A stretch of 64,000 nt of DNA from Croceibacterium_B sp963811255 (GCA_963811255.1 CAWEQI010000002.1:67696-131695); one strand, 5' to 3'; numbered from the stretch's first letter, positions 51,733-60,459 are shown. Notes: generated by a model not told the origin, from the sequence alone. Numbers and translations are program-made.

Positions 51733-53595
51733 ATGGCTAATCCGATCCGGAAATGGACCGCGCCGGGCGACAGGTTCCTCAAGTGGGGCCGGTCGATCGT
51801 TCCGATCCGGCCGGTAGAGGAGGAGGAGCGGCACCGGCTCGGGCTGGTTCCGCTCTCGCTCCTCGCGCTGATCGTCGGCATGGTCGCCGGCTTCGGCGCG
51901 CTGGTGTTCCGCCAGCTGATCGGGCTGGTCCACAACCTGCTGTTCCTGGGGCAGCTCTCCACCACCTATGACGCCAACGTGTTCACGCCGGCCTCGCCGT
52001 GGGGCCCGTGGATCATCCTGGTGCCGGTGATCGGCGCCGTGGTCGTCACCTTCCTGGTGGTCAATTTCGCCCCCGAGGCGCGCGGCCACGGCGTGCCCGA
52101 GGTGCTCGACGCGATCTATTACAAGGAAGGCAAAATCCGGCCCGTCGTCGTGCTGGTCAAGTCGCTCGCCTCGGCTTTCGCGATCGGCTCGGGCGCGTCG
52201 GTCGGCCGCGAGGGGCCGATCATCCAGATCGGCTCGGCCATGGGCTCGACCCTCGGCGAGATCGTCACGATGCCGGCGGGCCAGCGCATCACCCTCGTCG
52301 CCGCCGGCGCGGGCGCGGGCATTGCCGCCACTTTCAACACCCCGATCGGCGGGGTGATGTTCGCGATCGAGCTGATGATGCCCGAGGTCAGCGCCAGCAC
52401 GTTCCTGCCGGTCGCGCTGGCGACCGGTGCGGCGACGTTCATCGGCCGCTGGGGGCTCGGCAACCATCCGGCGTTCCTCGTCCCGCAACTGGCGACGGTG
52501 ACCAGCCAGGGCGCTGCGCTGGCGACGTTGCTGCTGTTCGCGGCGCTGGGAGCGATCACCGGCGCCGCCGCGGCGGGATTCGTTCGGGCGCTGGTCTTTG
52601 CGGAAGACACGTTCGAGAAGATGGAGCGGCCTTATCTCCGGCACGTGCTCGGCATGCTGTCGGTCGGCGTACTGATGTACCTGCTGCTGGTGACGGCCGG
52701 GCATTACTACGTGGAAGGGGTCGGTTACGCCACGATCGAGGCCATCCTTACGGGCCGCGAGACGGTCTTCTGGCTGCTCGCGATCCTGTTCGTCTGCAAA
52801 ATGTTCGCCACATCGGCGAGCCTCGGATCGGGCTCGTCGGGCGGCATCTTCTCCCCGTGTCTGTTCATGGGCGCGACGCTTGGCGGCAGCTTCGCCTCGC
52901 TGCTGACGCTGCTCGGCGTGCCGCTGGCGCTCAGCGTACCGGCTTTTGCGATGGTCGGCATGGGCGCGATGGTCGGCGGCGGGACCGGCGCGGCGATGAC
53001 CGCCGTGGTGATGATCTTCGAGATGACTCGCAGCTACGACATCATCATGCCGATGATCGTCGCGGTGGCGATGAGCGTCGGCGTGCGGCGGGTGCTCAGC
53101 CGGGAGAACATCTACACCTTGAAGCTTGCTCGCCGCGGGCGCGTGCTGCCCAAGGCGCTCCATGCCAACATGTTCCTCGTCCGCCGCGCACGCGAGGTGC
53201 TCGACAGTGATGTGCTGGTGCTGCCGGCGGAAACCACCCTGGATCAGTTCTTCCAGGGACCCGGTGAAATCGCCCGCCTGTGCCACGTGGTCGTGACCAA
53301 GGACGACAAGCTGACCGGCGTTCTGCGGATCAATACCGGCCTCCGGCGGGGGCTGGAGGCGGCCCACACCGCCGTCACCCTGGGCGAAGTCGCCAGCAAG
53401 CGTTTCATCGTTGTGCGCGAAGATTCGATTGTGTTCGATGTGATCAACCAAATGTGGCGCAAGAACGCCACCATGGCCGTGGTCACGCGGGGCCGAGGCG
53501 CCCCGCGCGGCGAGGATGTCGCCGGAGTGATCACCAAGGAGCACATAGCCGATTCGGTCGCCAGCAGCGTGCGAATCTATCCGCACGAGTTGTAG
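51733..53595 (+). CDS. ClC-family chloride channel/transporter with CBS domains
   Basis: This 620-residue membrane protein has a ClC core (about residues 40-445) and a C-terminal pair of CBS domains (about 480-615). The selectivity motifs are G-S-G-A-S-V-G-R-E160-G-P, GGIFSPCLFMGATLGG and the central Tyr segment SYDIIMP. By alignment with E. coli ClC-ec1, the internal proton glutamate E203 corresponds to L214 here (AIELMM). That would fit a channel or a differently coupled transporter. Adenine nucleotides may bind the CBS pair (inference). It stands alone, convergent with the rhodanese gene. Confidence 0.93.
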   Translation: MANPIRKWTAPGDRFLKWGRSIVPIRPVEEEERHRLGLVPLSLLALIVGMVAGFGALVFRQLIGLVHNLLFLGQLSTTYDANVFTPASPWGPWIILVPVIGAVVVTFLVVNFAPEARGHGVPEVLDAIYYKEGKIRPVVVLVKSLASAFAIGSGASVGREGPIIQIGSAMGSTLGEIVTMPAGQRITLVAAGAGAGIAATFNTPIGGVMFAIELMMPEVSASTFLPVALATGAATFIGRWGLGNHPAFLVPQLATVTSQGAALATLLLFAALGAITGAAAAGFVRALVFAEDTFEKMERPYLRHVLGMLSVGVLMYLLLVTAGHYYVEGVGYATIEAILTGRETVFWLLAILFVCKMFATSASLGSGSSGGIFSPCLFMGATLGGSFASLLTLLGVPLALSVPAFAMVGMGAMVGGGTGAAMTAVVMIFEMTRSYDIIMPMIVAVAMSVGVRRVLSRENIYTLKLARRGRVLPKALHANMFLVRRAREVLDSDVLVLPAETTLDQFFQGPGEIARLCHVVVTKDDKLTGVLRINTGLRRGLEAAHTAVTLGEVASKRFIVVREDSIVFDVINQMWRKNATMAVVTRGRGAPRGEDVAGVITKEHIADSVASSVRIYPHEL

Positions 53596-53616
53596 GGTCG
53601 CTGCTACGGCCTGAAG

Positions 53617-53997
53617 TCAGCCGTTCTCGATCGGGAAGCCCGCCTCGGCCGCGTCCTTGAAGCCGCCCAGATTGTACACCCTCTCGTATCCCATGTCGTG
53701 CAGGGCCTTGCCGGAAAGCGCAGCTCGGCCGCCGGACGCGCAGTAGAGGACCACCGGCCGGTCACGGCGGAACTCCGGGTTATGATAGGGCGTGGCATCG
53801 TCGGCCCGGAACTCCAGCATGCCGCGCGACACGTGAACCGCCTGCTTCAGCTTCCCGCTCTGCTCGACCTCCGGCAGGTCGCGGCAATCGACCAGCAGCG
53901 CATCCTCGTCGTCGACCAGCCGGCGCGCCTCGTCCGCGGCAATCTTGGGAACGCACTCGTTGGCCGCGGCGAGCATATCCTTCACCGAAGTTGGCAT
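53617..53997 (-). CDS. Single-domain rhodanese-like sulfurtransferase
   Basis: This 126-residue protein has the rhodanese fold (LVDCRDLPEVEQSGKLKQAVHVSRGMLEF, quoted in part) and the active loop Y-C-A-S-G-G-R, whose Cys carries the persulfide. The closing segment reads MGYERVYNLGGFKDAAEAGFP. I chose ATG 53997 because GGAG lies six bases before it; ATG 54009 is an alternative. The sulfur acceptor is unknown; proximity to the MoeB/ThiF-like gene makes sulfur transfer to a carrier conceivable. Confidence 0.88.
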   Translation of the reverse strand: MPTSVKDMLAAANECVPKIAADEARRLVDDEDALLVDCRDLPEVEQSGKLKQAVHVSRGMLEFRADDATPYHNPEFRRDRPVVLYCASGGRAALSGKALHDMGYERVYNLGGFKDAAEAGFPIENG

Positions 53998-54082
53998 TTG
54001 CAGCTCCATTGTCGTGTGGGCGCCCGGCTTGATGTCGGGCGACACCACGCTTGCTACTCCCGAAGGCCACTCGGGGCCAGCC

Positions 54083-54805
54083 TCAGTCCCAGCACTGCCT
54101 CGCCGTCCCATCCAGCACCTCCTCCACCCATGCCGGCACAAGTTGGCTCGCACGGCCGAGGCGGGTCTCGTCGAATAACGGCGAGCCCTGGCTGCGTTCG
54201 AGGTTGAGTTCGAGCGCGCGCGCGCCGCGACTCTTGGCCTGCTGGACGAACCCCGCCGCCGGATAGACCGCGCCCGAGGTGCCGATCGAGACGAACAGGT
54301 CGGCTGCTGCCAGCGCGGCGAAGATGGCATCCATGCCGTAGGGCATCTCGCCGAACCAGACGATGTCGGGCCTGAGCGCCCGCGCGCCGCAGGCGGGGCA
54401 CGGCGGGTTATCGCGCAGGGTGCCGGCCCAGCGGTGGCGCGCATCGCAGACGGTGCACCAGGCGCTCAGCCCCTCTCCGTGCATATGCAGCACCCGCCGC
54501 GCACCGCCGCGCTCGTGCAGGTCGTCGATGTTCTGGGTGACGATCAGCAGGTCGCCAGACCATTCGGCATCGAGCTTAGCCAGCGCCTGGTGAGCGGCGT
54601 TCGGCTGCACGGCCTGGATGTTCTTGCGCCGCTCGTCGTAGAAGCGCTGGACCAGGTCCGGGTCGCGGCGGAAGGCCTGCGGCGTGGCGACTTCCTCGAC
54701 CCGATGATCCTCCCACAGCCCGTCCTCGGCCCGGAAGGTGCGCAGCCCCGATTCGGCGCTGATTCCCGCGCCGGTGAGGACGACGATGTTGCGGATTCGG
54801 GTCAC
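54083..54805 (-). CDS. cobB: Sirtuin (NAD-dependent deacylase, class III)
   Basis: This 240-residue Sir2-family enzyme would remove acetyl or acidic acyl groups from lysines using NAD+. It shows the NAD loop GAGISAESGLRTFR, TQNIDDLHERGG, the general-base His in HMHGEG and a four-Cys zinc site (WCTVC and PCPAC). The Y-x-x-R pair of desuccinylases (R-F-Y-D-E-R-R) marks SIRT5-like class III. It diverges from dapB with 115 bases between starts, nearly all filled by an inverted repeat pair. Confidence 0.93.
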   Translation of the reverse strand: MTRIRNIVVLTGAGISAESGLRTFRAEDGLWEDHRVEEVATPQAFRRDPDLVQRFYDERRKNIQAVQPNAAHQALAKLDAEWSGDLLIVTQNIDDLHERGGARRVLHMHGEGLSAWCTVCDARHRWAGTLRDNPPCPACGARALRPDIVWFGEMPYGMDAIFAALAAADLFVSIGTSGAVYPAAGFVQQAKSRGARALELNLERSQGSPLFDETRLGRASQLVPAWVEEVLDGTARQCWD

Positions 54806-54817
54806 GCCTTCCCTTCT

Positions 54818-54907
54818 CCGTTCGCCCTGAGCTTGTCGAAGGGCAGCCCTTGCTTTTGTGCCCCGCTAGAAGGAAAGACGGTCCTTCGACAAGCTCAGGA
54901 CGAACGG
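54818..54907. repeat. Inverted pair of palindromic repeats (family C)
   Basis: Unit 1 (54818-54844) and unit 2 (54881-54907) are 27-base reverse complements differing at two sites, each itself palindromic around CTTCGACAAGCTCAG, with 36 bases between. They occupy nearly the whole cobB-dapB divergent intergenic space. Confidence 0.88.
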
Positions 54908-54920
54908 ATCGGGGGCTGGT

Positions 54921-55649
54921 TTGGCCAAGATCGGCATCATTGGCAGCGAAGGGCGCATGGGCCACGCGCTCGTCCGGGCGATCGCCGCCGCCGGGCACGA
55001 GGTGGCCGGCGGCGTGGACAAGGGCGGCGACGTCGCCGCGCTGGCCGACCGGAGTGACGTGCTGGTCGATTTCTCGGCGCCGTTCGCGGTCGAAGCCAAC
55101 CTCCATGCGGCGATCGGCGCTGGCATTCCAATCCTGGTCGGCACCACCGGCCTGGATAAGCGCCATCACGAGGCGATCGACGCCGCCGGACGCGCCATTC
55201 CGGTGCTGCAGACGGGGAACACCTCGCTTGGAGTCACCCTGCTCGCCCACCTGGTGCGGGAGGCGGCGAGCCGGCTCGGGCCCGAATGGGACGTAGAGGT
55301 GCTGGAGATGCACCACCGGATGAAGGTCGATGCGCCGAGCGGCACCGCGCTGCTGCTCGGGCAAGCAGCGGCAGCTGGCCGCGGGATCGATCTCGCCGAT
55401 CATTCCGAACGCGGACGGGACGGGCAAACCGGCGCGCGCAAGACGGGCACGATCGGTTTCGCGAGCTTGCGCGGCGGTACGGTGCCCGGCGAGCACACGG
55501 TGATCTTCGCCGGCGAGGACGAACGGCTGACGCTGTCTCACATTGCCCAGGACCGGATGATCTTCGCCCACGGCGCGGTGCGCGGCGCCGTGTGGCTGAT
55601 CGGCCAAGCGCCCGGGCGCTATTCGATGCCGCAGGTGCTGGGGCTTTAA
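54921..55649 (+). CDS. dapB: 4-hydroxy-tetrahydrodipicolinate reductase
   Basis: DapB reduces HTPA in the lysine/DAP pathway. The 242-residue protein has the nucleotide loop IGIIGSEGRMGHALV, DVLVDFSAP and the catalytic signature E-M-H-H-R-M-K-V-D-A-P-S-G-T-A. The start is TTG, with GGGGG upstream; no ATG lies in the N-terminal region. The promoter must overlap the inverted repeat pair just upstream. nth follows 10 bases later and is likely co-transcribed. Confidence 0.96.
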   Translation: MAKIGIIGSEGRMGHALVRAIAAAGHEVAGGVDKGGDVAALADRSDVLVDFSAPFAVEANLHAAIGAGIPILVGTTGLDKRHHEAIDAAGRAIPVLQTGNTSLGVTLLAHLVREAASRLGPEWDVEVLEMHHRMKVDAPSGTALLLGQAAAAGRGIDLADHSERGRDGQTGARKTGTIGFASLRGGTVPGEHTVIFAGEDERLTLSHIAQDRMIFAHGAVRGAVWLIGQAPGRYSMPQVLGL

Positions 55650-55659
55650 TCCGAAGGCC

Positions 55660-56340
55660 ATGACCAAAGACCAAATCTTCGAATTCTTCCGACTGCTGGC
55701 CGAGGACAATCCGGACCCACAGACCGAACTCGCCTACGGCAACACCTACCAGTTGCTGATCGCCGTGGTGCTGAGCGCGCAGGCGACCGATGCAGGCGTC
55801 AACAAGGCGACTCGCAAACTGTTCGCCGACGTCAAGACGCCGCAACAGATGATCGCCCTGGGCGAGCACGGGCTCAAACAGCACATCAAGACGATCGGCC
55901 TGTTCAACTCGAAGGCGAAAAACGTCATCGCGCTGTCGGAGAAGCTTGTTGCCGAGCACGGCGGCAACGTTCCCGGCGACCGCGACGCGCTCACCGCGCT
56001 GCCGGGCGTGGGCCGCAAGACCGCCAACGTCGTGCTCAACGTCGCGTTCGGCGCCGCGAGTTTCCCGGTCGACACGCATGTGTTCCGGGTCTGCAACCGC
56101 ACCGGCCTGGCGAAGGGCAAGACACCGGAAAAGGTCGAAGCTCTGCTGGAAAAGCGAGTGCCGCAGCCGTTCCGCCACGGCGCGCACCACTGGCTGATCC
56201 TCCACGGCCGCTATATCTGCAAGGCGCGCACGCCGGAATGCTGGCGCTGCCCCGTGAACGATCTATGTGAATTTCGGAACAAGGTCCTCGAGCCCCCCGT
56301 TCGCAAGGGCAAGCGGGCGGCCGCTCCGCCATCGGAATGA
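55660..56340 (+). CDS. nth: Endonuclease III
   Basis: Nth is a DNA glycosylase/AP lyase for oxidised pyrimidines. The 226-residue protein has the helix-hairpin-helix with catalytic Lys (LPGVGRKTANVVLNVAFG), the catalytic Asp in VDTHVFRV and the C-terminal [4Fe-4S] site C-x6-C-x2-C-x5-C (CKARTPECWRCPVNDLC). The basic Pro-rich tail after it is longer than in E. coli. Confidence 0.97.
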   Translation: MTKDQIFEFFRLLAEDNPDPQTELAYGNTYQLLIAVVLSAQATDAGVNKATRKLFADVKTPQQMIALGEHGLKQHIKTIGLFNSKAKNVIALSEKLVAEHGGNVPGDRDALTALPGVGRKTANVVLNVAFGAASFPVDTHVFRVCNRTGLAKGKTPEKVEALLEKRVPQPFRHGAHHWLILHGRYICKARTPECWRCPVNDLCEFRNKVLEPPVRKGKRAAAPPSE

Positions 56341-56365
56341 GGCGTCCGCGGCGAGGAGACCTGTG

Positions 56366-56776
56366 ATGCGCCAACGCCCGATGGCCGCCGCGGCGGCCGC
56401 CGTCGCCACGCTTTCGATTTCGGCATGCGCTCGAACGGCGCCGGCCAACACCCCGCCCCTAAAGCACGCGGCGGCGCCGGCGGTTGCGGTGGGCGCGCCC
56501 GTCTCCTGCGTGCAGACGAACCTGATCGACCAGACCAAGGTGTGGAACGACCGGACGATCGATTTCATCATGCGCGGCGGGACCCGCTATCGCAACACCC
56601 TGCCGATGAACTGCGGCACCCTCGGGTTCGATCAGCGCTTCAGTTATCACACCACCACCGGTCAGCTGTGCGACGTCGATACGATCACCGTGCTGCCAAC
56701 CGGCTCGTCGATCCCGGGGCCGACCTGCGGGCTCGGCAAGTTCGTCCCCGTCAAGCTGACTCCGCCCGCGCGCTGA
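56366..56776 (+). CDS. DUF6491-like lipoprotein
   Basis: This 136-residue lipoprotein has a lipobox I-S-A-C. A small domain follows with paired cysteines (VSCVQTN, MNCGTLGFDQRFSYHTTTGQLC, GPTCGLGKF quoted in parts) and D-R-T-I-D-F-I-M-R-G-G-T-R-Y-R-N, matching the DUF6491 pattern as I know it. The function is unknown. It probably shares the dapB-nth transcript (25-base gap). Its last 26 bases overlap the convergent dapE gene. Confidence 0.75.
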   Translation: MRQRPMAAAAAAVATLSISACARTAPANTPPLKHAAAPAVAVGAPVSCVQTNLIDQTKVWNDRTIDFIMRGGTRYRNTLPMNCGTLGFDQRFSYHTTTGQLCDVDTITVLPTGSSIPGPTCGLGKFVPVKLTPPAR

Positions 56777-57908
56777 GCGCCGCGAGCGCGACCCGGCGGA
56801 AGATGCGCGCCAGCGTGCGCAAGTCGTCGACCGCGACCGCTTCGTCGCGCCGGTGCATCGTCGCATTGACCGGGCCAAAGTCGATCACCGGGGCGAGATC
56901 TTTCAGGAACCGCGAATCCGAGGTGCCGCCGCTGGTCGACAGCTCCGGCTCGAGCCCGGTTTCGGCTTTGATCGCTTCGCTCAGCAGGCGCGAGAATTCC
57001 CCCGGATCGGTCAGGAACGCCTCGCCCGAGACGATCGGCTCGGCCGTGCCGCCGTGCTTCTCGGCGATCGCGGTCACCTCGCGTGCCAGTTCGGCGCCGG
57101 TGTGCAGGTCATTGAAGCGGATCGAGATGCGCGCCACGGCGCATGGCGGAATCACGTTGTGGGCCGGGTTGCCGACCTGAAGCTCGGTTATCTCGAGGTT
57201 CGACGGTTGGAACCACTCGGTGCCTTCGTCGAGCACCCAGCCGTCGAGTTCGGCCAGCATCGCCACCAGTTTGGGGATCGGGTTGTCGGCGCGGTCGGGA
57301 TAGGCGACGTGGCCCTCGCGCCCCTCGACCGTGAGCCAGACGTTGATCGAGCCGCGGCGGCCGATCTTGACCATGTCGCCCAGCCTGGCGACGCAGGTCG
57401 GCTCGCCGACGAGGATTAGGTCGGGCACTTCGCCGCGTTGGCGGATCAGCTCGATCAGCGCACGGGTGCCGTGGACCGCCGGACCTTCCTCGTCGCCGGT
57501 AATGATAAAGCTGAGCGTGCCCGCCTCGGGCGGGATATCCGCCGCCGCCGCGACCATCGCAGCGATCGAGCCTTTCATGTCGACCGCACCGCGGCCGTAG
57601 AGCAGTTCGCCGCCGGGCGCGGGCCGCCGCTCCGGCACGAACGGCCGGCTGGTCCAACCCTCGCCCGGCGGCACTACGTCGAGATGCCCGGCGAAGGCGA
57701 AATGCCGCGATTCCGCCGGGCCACGACGGATAGCGAAACAGTTCTCGACTGCTTCCGCGCCTTCTCCCGCAACGAACCGGTGGATCTCGAACCCGAGCGG
57801 CGCGAGCATCGCCTCGAACGCATCGAACACGGTTCCCCGCGCCGGGGTCACGCTCTCGTGGGCGATCAGCGCCTCCGCGAGCGCCACTGGGTCACTGGCG
57901 TTGTCCAT
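56751..57908 (-). CDS. dapE: Succinyl-diaminopimelate desuccinylase
   Basis: DapE hydrolyses N-succinyl-LL-DAP in the lysine/peptidoglycan precursor pathway and needs two Zn2+. The 385-residue M20-family protein has the metal His in FAGHLDVVPPGEG, YGRGAVDMKGSIAAM, the catalytic Glu pair in ITGDEEGPAVHG, VGEPTC and GGTSDSRFL. The later metal His is in NATMHRRDE. Its neighbourhood with dapB, though on the other strand, groups two lysine-pathway genes within 3 kb. Confidence 0.96.
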   Translation of the reverse strand: MDNASDPVALAEALIAHESVTPARGTVFDAFEAMLAPLGFEIHRFVAGEGAEAVENCFAIRRGPAESRHFAFAGHLDVVPPGEGWTSRPFVPERRPAPGGELLYGRGAVDMKGSIAAMVAAAADIPPEAGTLSFIITGDEEGPAVHGTRALIELIRQRGEVPDLILVGEPTCVARLGDMVKIGRRGSINVWLTVEGREGHVAYPDRADNPIPKLVAMLAELDGWVLDEGTEWFQPSNLEITELQVGNPAHNVIPPCAVARISIRFNDLHTGAELAREVTAIAEKHGGTAEPIVSGEAFLTDPGEFSRLLSEAIKAETGLEPELSTSGGTSDSRFLKDLAPVIDFGPVNATMHRRDEAVAVDDLRTLARIFRRVALAALSARAESA

Positions 57909-57959
57909 CGCTGCCGGTTAGACGAGCGCGCGACAGCTTTCCAGCCGGAGCACACGACC

Positions 57960-58421
57960 ATGCCCAAGCTCGATCTCGCGGCCATCCCACAGACAAACTC
58001 CACCGGATATCCGGCGCCGTACGACGAGGCCGTCGCCGGACGCTGGGTGCGCCGGTTGCGCCCCGCCGCCGGCCTGAGCGACCTCGGCGCGGCGCATGTC
58101 GTGCTCAAGCCCGGCGCGTGGTCGTCGCAGCGCCACTGGCACGCCGAGGAGGACGAGCTTGTGGTGATCCTCTCGGGTGAGGCGGTGCTGGTCGAGGATC
58201 ATGGCGAAACAGTGCTGCGTGCGGGCGATGTCGCTGCCTGGCCGAAAGGCATCAGAGACGGGCACTGCCTGCAGAACAGGGGCGACGCCGATTGCGTGAT
58301 GATCGCCGTCAGCGCCGGCGATTCGGCCAACGACCACGGCGAATACCCGGACATCGACCTAAAGTTCTCCCGCGACGGGTATCTGCACAAGGACGGCACG
58401 CCCTATCCGCCCAAGAAATAA
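57960..58421 (+). CDS. Cupin-domain protein
   Basis: This 153-residue single cupin barrel has motif one QRHWHAEEDELVVILSGEAVL (H-x-H and E metal ligands; quoted as HWHAEEDELVVILSGE) and motif two around GDVAAWPKGIRDGHCLQNRG. It lies head to head with dapE (51 bases). The function is unknown; members include isomerases, dioxygenases and sugar-binding proteins. Confidence 0.9.
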   Translation: MPKLDLAAIPQTNSTGYPAPYDEAVAGRWVRRLRPAAGLSDLGAAHVVLKPGAWSSQRHWHAEEDELVVILSGEAVLVEDHGETVLRAGDVAAWPKGIRDGHCLQNRGDADCVMIAVSAGDSANDHGEYPDIDLKFSRDGYLHKDGTPYPPKK

Positions 58422-58448
58422 GCTCCCTCCCGCAAGCGGGAGGGGAGC
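58422..58448. terminator. Palindrome (family D) between convergent genes
   Basis: CCCTCCCGC-AA-GCGGGAGGG with GCT/AGC outer pairing. It starts right at the cupin stop and 7 bases before the end of the convergent GST gene. It is the same repeat family as between katG and the S9 peptidase. Confidence 0.8.
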
Positions 58449-58454
58449 AATCGG

Positions 58455-59120
58455 TCAAACCGCCGCCGTTTCGAACTGCTCAATGGTCCATTCCTCGGCC
58501 TCGGCGGCGTGGACCCATTGCTGCATCCAATCATGCTCCCAGATCGCCTGCATGTAGGCCTGGGCGAAACCGGGCACGCCGACGCCATACGTGACGAAGC
58601 GGCTGACGACGGGTGCGTAGAAGATGTCGGGCGCGCCGAAGGTGCCGAACAGGAACGGGCCGCCTTTGCCGAAGCGGGCGCGCGCCTCCGCCCACAGCCC
58701 CAAGATGCGGACGATGTCGCTGCGGGCTTCCTCCGACAGCTGAATCCCGGCAATCCGCTTGCGGACGTTGACCGGGCACTGCCGGCGCAAGGCGAGATAG
58801 CTCGAATGCATTTCGGCGACCATCGCCCGGGCCATTCCGCGGGCAGCGTCGTCCTTCGGCCAGAAGCGATCGCGACCCACTTTATCCGCGAGGTATTCCA
58901 TGATCGCCAGGCTGTCCCACACGACCACGTCGCCGTCCCACAGCACCGGCACCTTGCCAGCCGAAGGCTGGAACTCGCCCTCAGTGCGCTTCATCGCCTG
59001 CCAATCGTCACCGTCGATGTGGACGGTCAGCTCCTCGAACGGCAGGCCCGACTGCTTGGCCGCGAGCCACCCGCGCAGGGACCAGCTCGAATAGTTCTTA
59101 TTGCCGATGATCAGCTTCAT
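58455..59120 (-). CDS. Glutathione S-transferase family protein
   Basis: This 221-residue protein has the thioredoxin-like N-terminus (KLIIGNKNYSSWSLRGWLAAK, with the catalytic-type serines; quoted as NYSSWSLRGW), the cis-Pro and glutathione-binding segment KVPVLWDGDVVVWDSLAIMEYLA, and the helical C-domain (APDIFYAPVVSRF). The S-S-W-S form matches maleylacetoacetate-isomerase-like or YfcF-type GSTs. The substrate is unknown. Confidence 0.9.
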   Translation of the reverse strand: MKLIIGNKNYSSWSLRGWLAAKQSGLPFEELTVHIDGDDWQAMKRTEGEFQPSAGKVPVLWDGDVVVWDSLAIMEYLADKVGRDRFWPKDDAARGMARAMVAEMHSSYLALRRQCPVNVRKRIAGIQLSEEARSDIVRILGLWAEARARFGKGGPFLFGTFGAPDIFYAPVVSRFVTYGVGVPGFAQAYMQAIWEHDWMQQWVHAAEAEEWTIEQFETAAV

Positions 59121-59281
59121 CCGGAACACCTGTTTCGTCGTGATCGTGGCCCTAAGGATTCGCCCGGCCGCTGTCGAGGCTGAACGCCGCGATGTTCGGC
59201 TGCAGGACGCTTGGCATCGCCCGCGCCCATGCTATCGTGACCGTAGCGCGCGATGGGACGCGCGAGGGAGAGTTGATCAAC

Positions 59282-59680
59282 ATGTCATCGAGACATTTGC
59301 TGGCCTTGGCGGGCGCGCTGTGCGCTGTGCCGACAGCGGCGCTAGCGCACCATTCGTTCGCCGCCTTCTTCGACCCGCAAAAGAGCGTCACCGTCACCGG
59401 GACGGTGACCGAGTTTCGCTTCACCAACCCGCACGGAATGATCGCGCTGGATGTCAAGAAGCCCGACGGCGGAATCGAGAAATGGCGGGCGGAGACGAAC
59501 GCACCAGTGGTGCTGGTGCAGCGCGGCTGGACACGCAACGTGATCAAGCCGGGCGACGTTGTGACAATCGACGGCTGGCCCAGCCGCGACGGGCGCAACT
59601 ATATGCGCCTGCGCGACCTGAAGGACGCCAATGGGAAGCCGATCGGCACCGCGCCGTTCGACGAGAAGGCGCAGAGTTGA
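59282..59680 (+). CDS. DUF6152 exported protein
   Basis: This 132-residue protein has a Sec signal (LLALAGALCAVPTAALA). A compact beta domain follows (HHSFAAFFDPQKSVTVTGTV, FTNPHGMIALDV, INVIKPGD-like RNVIKPGDVVTIDGWPS), fitting DUF6152. The histidine pair directly after the signal cleavage site would be at the mature N-terminus (H-H-S), which is suited to metal binding. GGGAGAG precedes the start. It is followed after two bases by a second exported protein, so the two are an operon. Confidence 0.82.
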   Translation: MSSRHLLALAGALCAVPTAALAHHSFAAFFDPQKSVTVTGTVTEFRFTNPHGMIALDVKKPDGGIEKWRAETNAPVVLVQRGWTRNVIKPGDVVTIDGWPSRDGRNYMRLRDLKDANGKPIGTAPFDEKAQS

Positions 59681-59682
59681 CA

Positions 59683-60453
59683 ATGCAGTTGTCCATCGCG
59701 CTCACTGCCGCAGCGGCCGCCCTCGCCTGCTCCCCTGCCGCCGCCCGATCCGATGATCCGAATCACCCCGACCTCTCGGGCTATTGGGGCCCCTCGTTCA
59801 AGAAGGCCCAGATGCCTGCGGACCTGAAGGCGAAACTGCCGCCCAATACGGTCGTCCTCGACGACACCGGCGTCGCCGAATTCCCCCGCGGCGAGTACGG
59901 CGGACTGATCCCCACGGCAAAGGCCAGGGCCAAGGCGGATGCGTGGAAACCGGAAGACGAGATGACCCTCGCCCGCGTCTGTATGCCCCAGTCGGTGATC
60001 TACGACGAGCAGGGCCCGTTTCCGATCGAAATCGACCAGGCACCGGGGCTGATCGTCATCCGCTACGAGTACTTCGACCAGGTGCGGCTGATTCACACCG
60101 ACGGCCGGGGGCACGAGCCAGCCAGCGCACCGCACACCAAGATGGGCGATTCGATCGGCCACTGGGAAGGCGACACGCTGGTCGTCGACACCGACCACCT
60201 CGAACCCTCGACGATCACCAACAACGGCCTCGACCATTCGGAGAACGCGCACCTGGTCGAACGCTATCGCCTCTCACCCGATGGCAAGCACCTCGAAGCC
60301 TCGCAGTGGTTCTCCGACCCCGAGATGATCCAGAACAACGGCGCGCGCTATATCGTGTGGGACAAGCAGCCGGGTAAGTTCATTTATCCGTACGATTGCG
60401 ATCCCACGCTCGCCGAGGAGTACAAGGGAGTGAAGGCGGGTGGCGGACAGTAA
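59683..60453 (+). CDS. Exported protein of unknown function, partner of the DUF6152 gene
   Basis: This 256-residue protein has an N-terminal signal (LTAAAAALACSPAAARS). The mature part contains HPDLSGYWGPSFKKAQMP, CMPQSVIYDEQGPFPIEID, VRLIHTDGRGHEP, IGHWEGDTLVVDTDHL and NGLDHSENAHLVERYRLSPDGKHL. The G-H-W-E-G-D-T-L-V-V-D-T segment recurs in many exported proteins of this group found next to DUF6152 genes. The function is unknown. Many His and Asp residues suggest metal or substrate binding. Confidence 0.75.
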   Translation: MQLSIALTAAAAALACSPAAARSDDPNHPDLSGYWGPSFKKAQMPADLKAKLPPNTVVLDDTGVAEFPRGEYGGLIPTAKARAKADAWKPEDEMTLARVCMPQSVIYDEQGPFPIEIDQAPGLIVIRYEYFDQVRLIHTDGRGHEPASAPHTKMGDSIGHWEGDTLVVDTDHLEPSTITNNGLDHSENAHLVERYRLSPDGKHLEASQWFSDPEMIQNNGARYIVWDKQPGKFIYPYDCDPTLAEEYKGVKAGGGQ

Positions 60454-60459
60454 CAGCGC

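Noticed and set aside
51584..51817. Short frame with a GGGAGGA ribosome site before the ClC gene
   Set aside because: It overlaps the ClC start region in another frame, its product has no recognisable features, and the tail is Arg/Ser-rich shadow sequence. A short upstream leader peptide cannot be wholly excluded.
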